This document shows, one piece after another, positions 16,512 to 23,264 of a stretch of 32,247 bases of DNA. How positions within the stretch are numbered: position 1 is the stretch's first letter; every line of letters begins with the position of its first letter. The stretch is from Snowella sp. (GTDB lineage Bacteria; Cyanobacteriota; Cyanobacteriia; Cyanobacteriales; Microcystaceae), in assembly GCA_003249095.1 (NCBI GenBank), contig QBMS01000039.1:1-32247 (forward strand), read 5' to 3'. The notes beneath the pieces were generated by a model that saw nothing but the letters and a program-made list of their open reading frames with translations, made no database searches and was not told where the DNA came from. The translations under genes and the position numbers were made by a program.

Positions 16512-16585
16512 GGTTTTTTCCTCCCCTATCCATCGTTAGAGTTGGTTAACTACACCATTCTATAGTAGGACTCTGGGATTGAACA

Positions 16586-16927
16586 ATGGAGCCACTAAAT
16601 TTCCTAGCGGCGATCGCAGGGATTGATAGGTTATATTATGCAAAATATTTATTTCCAAAAATTGTGACCCATAAAAACATACCTGAAACCGTCGCCCATC
16701 TTCGTGTCACCAAGCAATCTTGGCAAGAGGGAAAAATGGAAGGGGAAATCAAAGCCGCCGATTATGAGTGGCAGTTTCAATGGCATTTTCGGCGAGGCAA
16801 ACTGCTGGTTAAACCGTCCCTGGGTCGTGCCTTGATCTATGAACCTTTGGGTCGTTTTTTAGAGCGGAGTGATTATCAGTTAGAACCTGGAGGAGATTAT
16901 GAGTTTCTCTTGCGGGCGAAGTTATAA
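16586..16927 (+). CDS. Cyanobacterial conserved protein, DUF3146-like
   Basis: The C-terminal 85 residues match a small family restricted to cyanobacteria (DUF3146). They contain ETVAHLRVTKQSWQEGKMEG, YEWQFQWHFRRGKLLVKPSL and GRALIYEPLGRFLERSDYQL, ending in PGGDYEFLLRAKL. Family members usually begin close to this domain. The ATG at 16586 adds about 26 extra residues containing a GCGATCGC site, while a GTG at 16664 would give an 87-residue protein of standard size. Neither has a good ribosome-binding site, so the start is unresolved. It is divergent from the YaaW-like gene and converges on the next gene. Function is unknown. Confidence 0.75.
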   Translation: MEPLNFLAAIAGIDRLYYAKYLFPKIVTHKNIPETVAHLRVTKQSWQEGKMEGEIKAADYEWQFQWHFRRGKLLVKPSLGRALIYEPLGRFLERSDYQLEPGGDYEFLLRAKL

Positions 16928-16943
16928 AACCAGCAATTATTAA

Positions 16944-17516
16944 TTATTCCAGCATGGTTTCTGACACTTCCTGTAAAACTTCAATGGAAGGCTGTTGCAA
17001 TAAATAGGGCAAATAGGCTCCTTCTAAACCCCGTCGAATATGGGGAGGCGTTTGTTCAAAAATAATAAAGAGGGGACAGACTTTTTCAGCGATCTCACTA
17101 AAAATATGTTCTTCGTGGAGAGGCATCAACCATTCATAGTTTTGATTGAGAGAAATCTGGCTATTGCGCCAACGCATCAATAAATCAGAAAAATCTTCGT
17201 CAGGGCGGTGAATAAAGATGAGAATTTCAGCCCCTAGTTTGATCTGCCATTCGGGGTCACACATCAAAATTGCTAGATCACAGGGTAATGCAATCGTTTT
17301 GGGGGGAGGCGTGGTACTAAAACCGTTTTCTACGATGGATTTGGGAGCTAGAATGCGAATGAGAGGAAGGGGAATAGTAATAATGCTTTTTTCGGGACGA
17401 CGCAGACTTGGCAACATTTCCAAGTAGGGACGATACTGTTTGAGGAGCGCGATCGCCGCTTCTCGGTTACTGTATTCTGCCAAAAACCTTTCATAATTTG
17501 ATACTTTGATCGACAC
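16944..17516 (-). CDS. Conserved hypothetical protein
   Basis: This open frame encodes 190 residues with balanced composition and no signal peptide or membrane helix. Readable parts are YERFLAEYSNREAAIALLKQ, the hydrophobic strand pattern TIALPCDLAILMCDPEW, and KLGAEILIFIHRPDEDFSDL. It resembles a soluble alpha/beta protein. I do not recognise the family. The stop lies 16 bases from the stop of the convergent DUF3146-like gene. About 230 bases without features separate its start from the next gene. Codon use and an internal GCGATCGC site near 17450 look native. Confidence 0.6.
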   Translation of the reverse strand: MSIKVSNYERFLAEYSNREAAIALLKQYRPYLEMLPSLRRPEKSIITIPLPLIRILAPKSIVENGFSTTPPPKTIALPCDLAILMCDPEWQIKLGAEILIFIHRPDEDFSDLLMRWRNSQISLNQNYEWLMPLHEEHIFSEIAEKVCPLFIIFEQTPPHIRRGLEGAYLPYLLQQPSIEVLQEVSETMLE

Positions 17517-17746
17517 AAGAAAACCCTAAACCTAGTTTGATGAATTCGTCTCCCGATAACTGCACCAACAAAAGGAAGTATCTAAAGAGAAAATTGCTGT
17601 GAGTAAACATTTGCATTGTAATACAAAGACCAGACAAAGAAGGAAAAGTTTTATTGATCTTTAATTTTTGATAAATTTATTACATTAATTTCATAAAGAC
17701 TTTGAGTAAAATAGTTAGTTGTTGCGTTTGATAGGTAGGATGAGCC

Positions 17747-18082
17747 ATGTCTTATTCTTTTGACGTTTTAGGAATTACCCCTATTTTTACTTTTTTCAAT
17801 TATCAGCAGGAAGTTGAACAAAATCCCCGACGTAATACTGCTTATTTGGGAAGTTATCATTGTTCCTTAGAAGGCTTTATTCAAGCAACCGAGATGATTC
17901 ACCAAAAACCTGATTGGGACTGGGATGATGTCGTGAAGCGGATTATCGATTTTTGGCTGGGTCATGAGGAAAATATTCAGCAATGGAAAAGGGAACTAAC
18001 CACCATCGGGCAAGAGAGTTTGATTGTGGCGAGAGTTGCCAATATTGATGGATTGAGAAAAGATTTTGAATTCCTATTATAA
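17747..18082 (+). CDS. Conserved hypothetical protein at the edge of the accessory region
   Basis: This encodes 111 residues, a small protein rich in aromatic residues: SYSFDVLGITPIFTFFNYQQ, then YLGSYHCSLEGFIQATEMIH and a tryptophan-rich PDWDWDDVVKRIIDFWLG. No signal peptide or membrane helix is present. I do not recognise a named domain. Its stop codon (18080-18082) is the exact point where the three-copy direct repeat begins, so the accessory cassettes abut its 3' end. It is preceded by an A+T-rich, gene-free gap of 230 bases. Composition is typical of the region. Confidence 0.6.
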   Translation: MSYSFDVLGITPIFTFFNYQQEVEQNPRRNTAYLGSYHCSLEGFIQATEMIHQKPDWDWDDVVKRIIDFWLGHEENIQQWKRELTTIGQESLIVARVANIDGLRKDFEFLL

Positions 18083-18279
18083 AATCTAGATCTTCAGTTT
18101 GGTAAAATGTCCTAGATGCATTAATTTGAAGCGACCACCGTTTGGGACTGAGTATATCTAATTCAATCGCGATCGCTTCTGATTATTCATAATGTGTCCA
18201 CATTCGTAGGATTTTAATTTTATATTCCGACTCGATAACCTCATAAACTAGGCGATGTTGAATATTAATTCGTCGAGAA
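18080..18279. repeat. Direct repeat, copy A (long form with toxin 3' end)
   Basis: The first 63 bases match copies B (18838-18900) and C (19669-19731), and the match to C continues to about 18279. It covers the flank and the 3' part of the toxin gene. A and C differ by scattered substitutions, a one-base difference near the start and a three-base insertion in C. A is the most diverged of the three in its first 63 bases. All copies have the same orientation and share a core close to TAAAATGCCCTAGAT. Confidence 0.8.
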
Positions 18280-18449
18280 TAGGCTCCCTCTAAATCACCG
18301 ATTAATTTTTCGTAGGGAGGTGGATTTTGAAAAGGGTTTATTTCGATTAGATCAAGAATTTTTTGCGCTTTTTTTCTAAGGTTACTCGCATTGAATTTTT
18401 TGGCATCTTTTTAGGCTTGTTTGGTATAAATCAATCGCCATCTTACCAT
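18183..18449 (-). pseudogene. YoeB/Txe-type toxin with early in-frame stop
   Basis: Read from the ATG at 18449, the frame encodes a full-length 88-residue Txe/YoeB-family mRNA interferase, except that codon 13 is TAA (18411-18413) where a homologue would have Gln (one C-to-T change from CAA). The rest is intact: AQKILDLIEINPFQNPPPYE, KLIGDLEGAYSRRINIQHRL, and the terminal WTHYE with the catalytic His. There is no frameshift. YoeB toxins cleave mRNA at the ribosome. The start overlaps the antitoxin stop by seven bases (ATGGTAA), the normal layout of the pair. A downstream restart would remove the first strand, so the toxin is most likely inactive. Confidence 0.85.
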
Positions 18450-18679
18450 TTTAATTCATCATCACAATCTTCAATAGAGGTCTTTAAACCTTCTTGAATA
18501 GATTCTCGCATTTCTGGAATAGAAAACAAATATAGGGTTTCTTGTATTGATCTCCAATCTATTTCCGATAACAAAACAGCATTGTTATTTTGACCTGAAA
18601 TAACAACAGGTTGATGGGATTTATTAACAGAATCAATTAAATTAGGTAATTGTTGTTGAGCTTCATTAACAGTAATCAT
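18443..18679 (-). CDS. YefM/Phd-family antitoxin
   Basis: This 78-residue antitoxin matches YefM. The N-terminal DNA-binding part is MITVNEAQQQLPNLIDSVNK, followed by HQPVVISGQNNNAVLLSEID and then WRSIQETLYLFSIPEMRESI, ending in an acidic toxin-wrapping tail. YefM neutralises YoeB and represses its own promoter. It is the first gene of the pair, followed by the toxin with a seven-base overlap. The reading frame is complete although the toxin is broken, which is the expected order of decay because loss of antitoxin first would be lethal. It could still protect against a related toxin encoded elsewhere, which is inference. Confidence 0.88.
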   Translation of the reverse strand: MITVNEAQQQLPNLIDSVNKSHQPVVISGQNNNAVLLSEIDWRSIQETLYLFSIPEMRESIQEGLKTSIEDCDDELKW

Positions 18680-19015
18680 GATTTTTATATTTCTTTATTT
18701 TTTATTTAGGGTCGTTAATTTCAATGATTTGATGAATTAATGTTTTATAGTTTTGCAAGCCAAAGCCCGACAAATATTCCATACCGATTATAAACATCGT
18801 AGAACTAATCTTCGGTAATGCGAATCATAATTCTAAATAAAAGCTAGACCCAAATTTGCTAAAATGCCCTAGATACCTTAATTTAACGCGATCGTCGTTT
18901 TCGTGGTTTACGTCTATGAAAGACACTTTTTTGAGGTAAATTAACACGATTATCTCTGAATTAACTCTAGTGGCTATAATCTATATACAACAGTGATTGG
19001 GGAGAGGTAATCATC
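18680..19015. other. A+T-rich gap with possible gene remnant
   Basis: This gap separates the antitoxin start from the 90-residue gene and contains repeat copy B. On the minus strand, 18702-18797 is open with ATG and ends TAA, and the open frame extends about eight codons further upstream before a TGA. Its translation includes IGMEYLSGFGLQNYKTLIHQ and looks protein-like, so it may be the 3' scrap of a lost gene. I cannot name a family. The promoter of the minus-strand toxin-antitoxin pair should lie near 18690-18720, and that of the plus-strand pair near 18950-19010. Confidence 0.35.
18838..18900. repeat. Direct repeat, copy B (short form)
   Basis: These 63 bases match 19669-19731 with about five substitutions and no gap. 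The match stops at 18900, where copies A and C continue together into GGGACTGAGTAT. It lies between the antitoxin and the aspartic-protease pair and has the same orientation as the other copies. Confidence 0.8.
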
Positions 19016-19288
19016 GTGGGAATCCGTCAACCCCTTTATAGCAAAGAAGAATTTGCCCAGCGTGGCGATCTTATTTACCAAACTCAAATACGCCCTCAGG
19101 TTGAAACAGGTAATCGGGGCAAAATTGTAGCGATCGACCTGGACACTGGAGATTTTGAAATTGATGCGCGTGAAATAGCGGCTTGCGATCGACTCGAAGC
19201 CCGTCATCCAGACGCTCAGATCTGGATTGTTCGCGTTGGTTCTCGCTATGTTCGTCGATTTGGTGGACGAGCTAAGGGATCTGTATGA
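19016..19288 (+). CDS. Small protein paired with aspartic protease, unknown function
   Basis: The gene starts with GTG at 19016 and encodes 90 residues. The conserved-looking core is GNRGKIVAIDLDTGDFEIDA, then RLEARHPDAQIWIVRVGSRY and VRRFGGRAKGS. It is soluble, mixed charge and has no known DNA-binding motif that I can see. Its TGA overlaps the ATG of the protease gene by four bases (ATGA, 19285-19288), so the two are translationally coupled. In my recollection similar pairs of a short protein and a retropepsin-like protease recur in cyanobacteria, but no function is established. The pair sits between repeat copies B and C, which suggests it moves or is lost as a unit. Confidence 0.7.
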   Translation: MGIRQPLYSKEEFAQRGDLIYQTQIRPQVETGNRGKIVAIDLDTGDFEIDAREIAACDRLEARHPDAQIWIVRVGSRYVRRFGGRAKGSV

Positions 19289-19662
19289 TCCAGGGAATCG
19301 TTAATGCTGATTTTGAACCGATTATTTCGCTTTTGATCTGTGACGCTGATGGAAAAGTTCATCAGTATCAGGTAATCATAGATACAGGTTTTAATGGTTG
19401 GCTCTCGTTGCCGCCAAAGTTGATCGCTTTCCTCAATCTGAAATGGAAAAGACGAGGACGCGCTATTCTTGGTGATGGTAGTGAATGCGTTTTTAATGTT
19501 TACGAAGCAATTGTAATTTGGGACGGAGATTATCTCACTATTCCAATTGATGAAGCTGATTCAGAACCTCTAGTAGGAATGTCATTAATGGAAGGCTATC
19601 AACTTGTGGTTCAAGTGATGGAGGAAGGTAGTGTAGAAATCCGCAGAATAAAAGTAGTCTAA
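19285..19662 (+). CDS. Retropepsin-like (clan AA) aspartic protease
   Basis: This 125-residue protein has one active-site motif IIDTGFNGWL with Asp33-Thr34-Gly35, an LGDGS flap-like stretch and a C-terminal LVGMSLMEGYQL that matches the hydrophobic-hydrophobic-Gly element of clan AA proteases. Retropepsins work as dimers, each giving one Asp. No signal peptide or membrane helix is seen, so it should act in the cytoplasm. It overlaps the upstream 90-residue gene by four bases, which makes that protein its most likely substrate, regulator or partner (inference). Repeat copy C begins seven bases after its stop codon. Protease fold confidence is high and biological role unknown. Confidence 0.85.
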   Translation: MIQGIVNADFEPIISLLICDADGKVHQYQVIIDTGFNGWLSLPPKLIAFLNLKWKRRGRAILGDGSECVFNVYEAIVIWDGDYLTIPIDEADSEPLVGMSLMEGYQLVVQVMEEGSVEIRRIKVV

Positions 19663-19668
19663 TTTCAC

Positions 19669-19870
19669 TAAAAGCTAGACCTGAATTTGGTAAAATGCCC
19701 TAGATACCTTAATTTGACGCGATCGCCGTTTGGGACTGAGTATGTCTAATTCAATCGCGATCGCTCCTAATTATTCATAATGTGTCCACATTCGTAGGAT
19801 TTTGATTTTATATTATTCCGACTCGATAACCTCATAAACTAGGCGATGTTGAATATTAATTCATTGAGAA
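19669..19870. repeat. Direct repeat, copy C (long form with decayed toxin end)
   Basis: The first 63 bases match copy B almost exactly, and the whole 202 bases match copy A, including the toxin 3' end. The match ends at 19870, after which the sequence is unrelated. The rest of the gap to 19982 is A+T-rich and should hold the promoter of the ABC ATPase gene. Confidence 0.85.
19771..19870 (-). pseudogene. 3' fragment of a YoeB-type toxin gene
   Basis: On the minus strand this fragment retains about 30 codons corresponding to INIQHRLVYEVIESE and ILRMWTHYE of the toxin at 18183-18449. Three inserted bases create a TAA in frame after the glutamate of ESE, and another stop (TGA) precedes the homologous part. 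The 5' two thirds are missing and there is no antitoxin next to it. It is a decayed duplicate, not a second module. Confidence 0.8.
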
Positions 19871-19982
19871 CAACTGAAATATACTGGCCAAAATTTAATA
19901 ATTTGCTCAATAAAGTTTATTTTCTTGCTGAAGACGAACGATTTGAGTAAAATCTAATCACCGTAAATTTTCCCCGAATCCT

Positions 19983-20756
19983 ATGACCTCTGATCGCGAT
20001 CGCACCATTCTTTCTGCCCATAACCTTTGTAAAAATTTTGGCGGACTCAAAGCTGTTAACAATGCCAATATTTCAGTCAAAGAAGGCAGTATCACAGGAT
20101 TAATTGGCCCTAATGGCGCAGGAAAGACCACGATGTTCAACTTACTCTCCAATTTCATCCATCCCGATGAAGGCCAAGTCATTTTTAATGGCAATCCCAT
20201 CCAAGACCTGACTCCCCATAAAATTGCGCGAGAAGGCTGTATTCGAACCTTTCAAGTGGCTAGAGTGCTTTCTCGTTTAACGGTACTGGAAAATATGTTA
20301 TTAGCAAATCAACAGCAAACAGGAGAAAATTTCCTCAAATTGTGGATTAACCAGGGAAAAGTCAAACAGGAAGAAAGAAAAAATAAAGAACAAGCCTTAT
20401 CAATTTTAGAATCCGTAGGATTAATTGAAAAAGCCCAGGATTATGCAGGAGCCTTATCAGGGGGACAACGAAAATTACTGGAAATGGCCAGAACGCTGAT
20501 GACTAATCCAAAGTTAATTCTACTAGATGAACCCGCCGCAGGCGTTAATCCGACCCTCATTGGTCAAATTTGTGAACATATCATCAATTGGAATAAACAG
20601 GGAATTTCATTTTTAATTATTGAACATAACATGGACGTGATCATGTCTCTGTGTCATCACGTCTGGGTTTTGGCCGAGGGAACCAATTTAGCCGATGGTA
20701 CGCCCGAACAAATCCAGCAAAGTCCCCAGGTACTGGAAGCTTATTTGGGAGAATAG
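19983..20756 (+). CDS. Amino-acid ABC transporter ATPase (LivG/NatA-like)
   Basis: This 257-residue ABC ATPase has Walker A GPNGAGKT (42-49), signature LSGGQRK (about 158-164), Walker B LILLDEPAAG and the H-loop IIEHNMD. The extended insert after Walker A (REGCIRTFQVARVLSRLTVL) and the DEPAAGVNP segment mark the LivG branch, which energises uptake of branched-chain or neutral amino acids. In Synechocystis the corresponding N-I transporter subunit is NatA. The permeases, the binding protein and the LivF partner are not adjacent, as is common for scattered nat genes. It precedes rpsD by 63 bases on the same strand, but the two are not functionally linked. The start ATG is followed by GCGATCGC within the coding sequence. 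Confidence 0.9.
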   Translation: MTSDRDRTILSAHNLCKNFGGLKAVNNANISVKEGSITGLIGPNGAGKTTMFNLLSNFIHPDEGQVIFNGNPIQDLTPHKIAREGCIRTFQVARVLSRLTVLENMLLANQQQTGENFLKLWINQGKVKQEERKNKEQALSILESVGLIEKAQDYAGALSGGQRKLLEMARTLMTNPKLILLDEPAAGVNPTLIGQICEHIINWNKQGISFLIIEHNMDVIMSLCHHVWVLAEGTNLADGTPEQIQQSPQVLEAYLGE

Positions 20757-20819
20757 AAAAAATAGAGTACAATAGTAGTTTTGGGAAAGTAATCCATCAG
20801 ATAGGAGAAAAACGCTTAT

Positions 20820-21428
20820 ATGTCTCGTTATAGAGGCCCACGCCTTCGTATTACCCGACGCTTAGGAGAATTACCAGGTTTATCCCGTAAAACTGCCCGT
20901 CGTGCCTACCCCCCTGGTCAACATGGGCAAAACCGTAAAAAACGTTCCGAGTATGCGGTTCGTCTTGAAGAAAAACAAAAACTGCGTTTCAACTACGGTA
21001 TTACCGAGACTCAGTTGATTCGTTACGTGAAAAAAGCTCGTCGTGCGACAGGTTCTACGGGAGAAGCTCTGTTGCAATTGCTAGAAATGCGTCTAGACAA
21101 TACCATTTTTCGCTTAGGAATGTCTGGTACGATTCCTGCGGCTCGTCAATTGGTCAGTCATGGTCACATTCTGGTGAATGGTCGAGTTGTTGATATTCCG
21201 AGTTATCAATGCCGTCCTGGGGATGTCATTGGGGTGAAGAACAGAGAACGCTCTCGTCAATTGGTGCAAACCAATATGGAGTATCCAGGTCTTGCTAACC
21301 TCCCCACCCATCTGGAGTTTGATAAAAACGCCCTGGTTGGTAAGGTGAATAGTGTGATTGATCGTGAATGGGTTGCGCTACAAATTAACGAACTGCTGGT
21401 CGTTGAGTTTTACTCTCGGAAAGCTTAG
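20820..21428 (+). CDS. rpsD: 30S ribosomal protein S4
   Basis: S4 is a primary 16S rRNA-binding protein and assembly initiator. The 202-residue protein begins [20 protein letters not shown], has the conserved [19 protein letters not shown], and contains the S4 RNA-binding domain around [12 protein letters not shown] to [20 protein letters not shown]. It ends in VVEFYSRKA as usual. It lacks the N-terminal zinc-binding cysteines, as in the C-minus form of S4. AGGAG lies upstream of the ATG. As in other cyanobacteria it stands outside the large ribosomal protein operons. An 11-bp hairpin 12 bases after the stop may end its transcript. Confidence 0.98.
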   Translation: MSRYRGPRLRITRRLGELPGLSRKTARRAYPPGQHGQNRKKRSEYAVRLEEKQKLRFNYGITETQLIRYVKKARRATGSTGEALLQLLEMRLDNTIFRLGMSGTIPAARQLVSHGHILVNGRVVDIPSYQCRPGDVIGVKNRERSRQLVQTNMEYPGLANLPTHLEFDKNALVGKVNSVIDREWVALQINELLVVEFYSRKA

Positions 21429-21440
21429 GTTTTGGGATTC

Positions 21441-21472
21441 GGAATTGGGAAGAATATTCAGTTCCCAGTTCC
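21441..21472 (+). terminator. Hairpin after rpsD, possible terminator
   Basis: GGAATTGGGAA (21441-21451) and TTCCCAGTTCC (21462-21472) form an 11-bp stem with one G-T pair and a 10-base loop. It begins 12 bases after the rpsD stop. The T content after the stem is modest, so it may act as an attenuator or 3' stabiliser instead. Its presence argues against miaE starting before it. Confidence 0.5.
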
Positions 21473-21512
21473 TTATATTCCCAACAGTTTGATCTTTATC
21501 CGTTATTCTGTT

Positions 21513-22112
21513 GTGTTATCTAACACTGTACCGACTATTAAACTGCTCAAAAGCGCGACCCAGTCGGCTTGGATTGACCAGGCGATCGCGAATTTGGACG
21601 TTATTTTATTAGACCATTCCCACTGTGAACGAAAGGCGGCGGGCGTTGCCTTAAATTTTTTGTTTCGTTATCCTGCCCATGAATTGTTGGTGCGTAAGTT
21701 AACGGCGATCGCCCAGGAAGAATTAGAACATTTTGAACTGGTTAATCAGTGGCTCGAAAAGCGGGGGATTCCCTTGGCTCCCCTAACTCCTTCTTCCTAC
21801 GGTGCAAAATTAAAGGGACAAGTCCGACGAAATGAACCCGAACATTTACTCGATTCTTTATTAGTTGCGGCTCTGATTGAGGCCCGTTCCCATGAACGTC
21901 TGGGATTGCTCGCCGATTATTGCCCTGAACCTGATTTAGCCCAATTTTATCGAGGATTAATGGCTTCAGAAGCTCGGCATTACGGTATTTATTGGGTCTT
22001 AGCGGACACCTATTTTGAACGGGAAGTAATACAATCTCGTTTGGAAGAATTATCAATATTTGAGAGTGAAATTTTAGTTTCCCTACATTCCCAACCTCGC
22101 ATTCATAGTTAA
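21513..22112 (+). CDS. miaE: tRNA-(ms2io6A)-hydroxylase MiaE
   Basis: MiaE is a ferritin-like diiron enzyme that hydroxylates the isopentenyl group of ms2i6A at position 37 of certain tRNAs. The metal-binding pattern is visible: DHSHCERKAAGVAL, AQEELEHFELVNQWLEKRG, LLVAALIEARSHERLGLLAD, and SEARHYGIYWVLADTYF. The open frame extends upstream to a TTG at 21432, but that segment contains the rpsD hairpin and does not look like protein. The GTG at 21513 gives 199 residues, the usual family length, and is preferred although no clear Shine-Dalgarno precedes it. It follows rpsD and may be co-transcribed. It is widespread in cyanobacteria. Confidence 0.93.
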   Translation: MLSNTVPTIKLLKSATQSAWIDQAIANLDVILLDHSHCERKAAGVALNFLFRYPAHELLVRKLTAIAQEELEHFELVNQWLEKRGIPLAPLTPSSYGAKLKGQVRRNEPEHLLDSLLVAALIEARSHERLGLLADYCPEPDLAQFYRGLMASEARHYGIYWVLADTYFEREVIQSRLEELSIFESEILVSLHSQPRIHS

Positions 22113-22420
22113 CGAGGTGATTGAGCGTTTAAAGCTAATTTTGAAAACGTAGGTTTCCAATCTAAACTGGATATGGGATCAAATTAGGATGTTTGGATCA
22201 AAATTGATAATCTACCTGATCAATATCCTAAGAGGTTCGGAGATCACCCAGAAAAAGCGTTGTTCTACGCTGTATTATCAAACTTGATGAGTCGGAGTAG
22301 TTCCCTGCGATCGCGCTCAGTGAGAGTCTATTCCCCATCGCCAAGAGAAGCCAAAAAGTCTAATTTTTAGCGAAAACCCCATTTCCTTTAGCCAAAGCAT
22401 TTTTTAAGTCTAAGTGTCCT
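22113..22420. other. Intergenic region before the chaperone operon
   Basis: No gene or RNA is recognised in these 308 bases. It should carry the promoter for grpE-dnaK-dnaJ. I looked for a CIRCE element (TTAGCACTC paired with GAGTGCTAA), the HrcA site of many bacterial heat-shock operons, and did not see one. A GCGATCGC-containing stretch lies near 22310. Confidence 0.5.
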
Positions 22421-23164
22421 ATGAATGAAGAGCAAATTCCCGTCGAAACCTCCAACGAGTCTATGGAAAATATTACGGCAGAAGTGCCAGCTCCCTCGGA
22501 AACAGAAACCACCGCAGAGGTCGAGGTAATGCCCGAAAATCTGGAGGATTCATCTCCCCAATCTGAAAAATCCCCAGAATCGACTCCAGTGATTTCTCCT
22601 GAAGAGGCGATCGCCGAATTACAGCAAAAAATAGCCAGTCAACAGCAAGAAATTGTCCAACAATCAGAAGAACTGGATAGTTACAAAAAACGCTATATCA
22701 CCCTAGCCGCCGAATTTGATAATTATCGCAAACGGACTCAAAGAGAGCAAAAAGAACTGGAACATCAGGTCAAACGCAAAACCATCACTGAATTATTGTC
22801 AGTGGTTGATAACTTTGAGCGGGCCAGAACCCAACTCAAACCCAGTAGTGACGGTGAAATGGAAATTCACAAAAGCTACCAGAGTGTCTATAAAAGCTTT
22901 GCCGATAGCCTAAAACGCCTCGGAGTCTCGCCCATGCGCCCCGAAGGTCAATTATTTGACCCCAACTACCATGAAGCGATGTTGCGAGAATACACTAACG
23001 ATCACCCTGAAGGAACAATTCTTGAGGAATTAGTGCGGGGTTATTTACTCGGCGATCAAGTCCTGCGGCACTCAATGGTCAAAGTTGCGGCCCCCCAGGA
23101 AAACGTTACACCCGCCGAAGAAGAAGCAACGGAATCTCCCGAAAACAACGAGTCCCAAAATTAA
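22421..23164 (+). CDS. grpE: Nucleotide exchange factor GrpE
   Basis: GrpE releases ADP from DnaK, allowing the next substrate cycle. The 247-residue protein has a long acidic, disordered N-terminus (about 1-75, rich in Glu, Ser and Pro). A coiled-coil follows ([20 protein letters not shown]). The conserved GrpE head starts at [20 protein letters not shown], with DNFERA and [10 protein letters not shown] later, and ends in [10 protein letters not shown]. The acidic tail is typical of cyanobacteria. It is the first gene of the chaperone cluster. The gap of 100 bases to dnaK contains a weak hairpin (TTGCCC/GGGCAA at 23178-23202) but still fits one operon. Confidence 0.96.
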   Translation: MNEEQIPVETSNESMENITAEVPAPSETETTAEVEVMPENLEDSSPQSEKSPESTPVISPEEAIAELQQKIASQQQEIVQQSEELDSYKKRYITLAAEFDNYRKRTQREQKELEHQVKRKTITELLSVVDNFERARTQLKPSSDGEMEIHKSYQSVYKSFADSLKRLGVSPMRPEGQLFDPNYHEAMLREYTNDHPEGTILEELVRGYLLGDQVLRHSMVKVAAPQENVTPAEEEATESPENNESQN

Positions 23165-23264
23165 CCTGTTGAAATGGTTGCCCTTCGACTTTTTTTGGGC
23201 AAACTTGTAAATGAACCCGCAGAAAGACCATCTTTTTTTAATCGTTTAACACTATACAGGCACT

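Noticed and set aside
21432-21512. N-terminal extension of miaE starting at TTG 21432
   Set aside because: It contains the hairpin that follows rpsD, and MiaE proteins begin near the GTG at 21513.
22113-22420. Possible CIRCE/HrcA element before grpE
   Set aside because: The paired 9-bp arms TTAGCACTC and GAGTGCTAA are not present in this gap.
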